A DNA stretch of 41,178 bases from the NCBI GenBank assembly GCA_017994695.1, contig JAGOKF010000029.1:1-41178 (forward strand). The letters are read 5' to 3'. This DNA is from Myxococcota bacterium (GTDB taxonomy: Bacteria; Myxococcota_A; UBA9042; DTJE01). The first letter of the stretch is position 1. Each line of letters starts with the position of its first letter. Positions 41,012-41,178 of this stretch are shown here, piece after piece. A program made the translations under genes and the position numbers. Under the pieces are notes generated by a model. That model saw nothing but the letters and a program-made list of their open reading frames with translations. It searched no databases and had not been told where the DNA came from.

Positions 41012-41178
41012 GGGTAGATCCGTTACAGGTCAGCCCGGGCAGATGGGTGACACTTTGAGGCATCGGATGGAGCGAGGAGCCCGGCGATGCCATGGAGGTA
41101 TCGAAGCATCATGGACGCACGGATGGAGTTCGTGACTCTGGTGAGGGAGGGCGGGCGCAGCGTTGCGGAGGCCGCCCG
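41012..41178 (+). mobile_element. left end of an IS481-like insertion element, partial
   Basis: GGGTAGATCCGTTACA (41012-41027) and GGGCAGATGGGTGACA (41037-41052) are direct repeats matching at 12 of 16 positions, as in transposase-binding ends. A transposase-like start follows at 41111. The exact boundary and target duplication cannot be seen because the element runs out of the window. Confidence 0.5.
41111..41178 (+). CDS. transposase N-terminus, IS481-type, cut by the window end
   Basis: Only 22 codons are present: MDARMEFVTLVREGGRSVAE and two more residues. This is the opening of a helix-turn-helix as found at the start of IS481-family integrase-like transposases, where it is followed by a helix-turn-helix and a DDE domain. 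GGAGG lies 14 bases upstream, which is far. The DDE domain is not visible, so the family call rests on this short segment and on the repeat ends. Confidence 0.55.
   Translation, partial: MDARMEFVTLVREGGRSVAEAA

Overview
The window reads as one contiguous piece of a GC-rich (roughly 70%) chromosome. The host is most likely a myxobacterium or a related former-deltaproteobacterial lineage. I base this on family content, not on a search: acidic, cysteine-rich lipoproteins with CDD-NPCT repeats, a DUF2169-type injection-system accessory protein, a non-enteric succinate dehydrogenase, and Kazal-like and YadA-like surface proteins. Vegetative promoters appear to follow TTGACA, 16-18 bases, then TAGA-T; the best examples precede the two tRNA genes and the sdh operon.

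Region by region. 1-9256 (+): a P2-type cation ATPase preceded by a possible coupled leader peptide, a tRNA-Gly (-), a DEAD-box RNA helicase, a REP-like hairpin, then a close-packed run of NAD(P)HX repair enzyme (nnr), UbiA-family prenyltransferase, a small exported protein and a formimidoyltransferase-cyclodeaminase. 9275-11309 (-): a DUF2169 protein and a lone gp5/VgrG-type spike, with no sheath or baseplate genes nearby. 11438-17849 (+): a lipase-like lipoprotein, the three-gene succinate dehydrogenase operon with its own promoter, and inorganic pyrophosphatase. 17878-20297: GtrA and metallo-beta-lactamase genes (-), head to head with queG (+).

20315-29169 (-) is an accessory surface module: five genes for exported proteins, four of them cysteine-rich, one a large tail-fibre-like protein with YadA-type head repeats and a peptidase-S74 chaperone. 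Inside it, 20666-21889 holds no convincing gene. It carries a promoter-like sequence, a dense series of perfect hairpins capped by GNRA and UNCG tetraloops, and a terminator-like hairpin, all read on the minus strand. This is the most interesting part of the window: a candidate large structured RNA of about 1.2 kb that I cannot assign to a known class.

29416-30951 (+) encodes an agarase-like glycoside hydrolase lipoprotein. 30970-35105 (-) is a small defence island next to a tRNA-Ala: a decayed RelE/ParE toxin, an MmeI-type (type IIL) restriction-methylation enzyme whose target-recognition segment is AT-rich compared with the rest of the gene, and an Mrr-type endonuclease. 35490-38697 (+) is housekeeping: hemB, RNase J and rimI. 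38640-40817 (-) is a large polytopic membrane protein. The right edge holds the last codons of a formylglycine-generating-enzyme-like gene, apparently cut by an IS481-like element that runs off the window.
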